Shown here: one piece after another, positions 6,133-7,334 of the stretch
Layout of the letters: each line of letters opens with the position of its first letter
Position numbering within the stretch: position 1 is the stretch's first letter
Origin: Halieaceae bacterium
Lineage (GTDB): Bacteria; Pseudomonadota; Gammaproteobacteria; Pseudomonadales; Halieaceae
Direction: 5' to 3'
Assembly: GCA_002705465.1 (NCBI GenBank)
Contig: PAGS01000025.1
Coordinates: 1 to 7,334 of the forward strand
Length of the DNA: 7,334 nucleotides
Position numbers and translations under genes: made by a program
Notes under the pieces: model-generated
Databases searched by the model: none
Told to the model about the DNA's origin: nothing
Seen by the model: only the letters and a program-made list of their open reading frames with translations

Positions 6133-6150
6133 TGTAAAAAAGGTTTGACA
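6133..6150. promoter_or_regulatory. Second PpsR/CrtJ operator, upstream of bchF
   Basis: TGTAAAAAAGGTTTGACA fits TGT-N12-ACA exactly. Its right half is also the TTGACA -35 hexamer of the probable bchF promoter, so repressor and polymerase would compete directly. Its centre lies 135 bases from that of the palindromic operator, a spacing over which PpsR/CrtJ-type cooperative binding with looping is conceivable. Confidence 0.8.
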
Positions 6151-6173
6151 GTAGGTTGGGGTAACTCTACTCT
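6145..6173 (+). promoter_or_regulatory. Probable sigma-70-type promoter of bchF-bchN
   Basis: A perfect -35 TTGACA (6145-6150), a 17-base spacer and a weak -10 TACTCT (6168-6173). Transcription would start near 6180, leaving a leader of about 40 bases. The strong -35 with poor -10 and the overlapping operator fit a regulated photosynthesis promoter. The -10 assignment is uncertain. Confidence 0.5.
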
Positions 6174-6190
6174 GAATCCCCCAATAATTG

Positions 6191-6208
6191 CCGTAGTGCC
6201 TGCTACGG
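6191..6208 (+). other. Leader hairpin 2 bases ahead of the bchF ribosome site
   Basis: CCGTAG (6191-6196) and CTACGG (6203-6208) form a perfect 6-bp stem with a 6-base loop. The bchF Shine-Dalgarno GGAGG (6211-6215) begins 2 bases after it. The stem does not cover the ribosome site but could affect its access or the stability of the transcript 5' end. Function not shown. Confidence 0.4.
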
Positions 6209-6220
6209 TCGGAGGTTTTC

Positions 6221-7334
<1,114 letters not shown>

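Overview
This window is a section of a photosynthesis gene cluster from an aerobic anoxygenic phototroph or purple proteobacterium. Bacteriochlorophyll a genes lie either side of a PpsR/CrtJ regulator. A cytoplasmic SEC-C/2-oxoglutarate oxygenase gene marks the left edge of the cluster. Protein character and moderate GC would suit a gammaproteobacterial phototroph of the OM60/NOR5 (Halieaceae) type, but that placement is inference; the sequence only firmly shows a proteobacterial-style cluster.

Layout. At the left edge (1-625, minus) is the N-terminal part of a SEC-C zinc-motif protein fused to a prolyl-4-hydroxylase-like Fe(II)/2OG oxygenase domain, running off the window. A short gap (626-756) holds a two-tier intrinsic terminator that closes the next unit. 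That unit is a five-gene minus-strand operon, in order of transcription: ppsR (4602-5972), bchG (3605-4513), a PucC/LhaA-like BCD-family transporter (2223-3608), bchP (1030-2226) and a small three-helix membrane protein (757-1026). The last four genes are tightly coupled: two ATGA overlaps and one 3-base gap. The 233-base divergent region (5988-6220 relative to the longest ppsR reading frame) separates ppsR from the plus-strand bchF-bchN unit, also joined by an ATGA overlap, with bchN running off the right edge.

How they work together. BchF hydrates the 3-vinyl group of (bacterio)chlorophyllide. BchN is a subunit of the dark-operative protochlorophyllide reductase. BchG attaches the geranylgeranyl tail and BchP reduces it to phytyl. 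The transporter-like protein probably handles pigment delivery or light-harvesting assembly. PpsR is the redox-responsive repressor of these genes. Two exact PpsR/CrtJ boxes (TGT-N12-ACA) lie in the divergent region. One is a perfect 8-bp-arm palindrome just upstream of ppsR; the other covers the likely -35 of bchF. One-mismatch boxes lie over the ppsR start codon and over a consensus -10 in front of bchG. Together they indicate autoregulation plus separate control of bchF and bchG.

The enzymes themselves are ordinary members of known families. The less ordinary points are the operator layout, the probable non-annotated starts of ppsR (GTG) and bchG (ATG), the small membrane protein locked into the bchP operon, the lack of an aerR/ppaA gene between ppsR and bchF, and the SEC-C/oxygenase fusion at the border. 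I see no mobile elements, RNA genes or CRISPR arrays.
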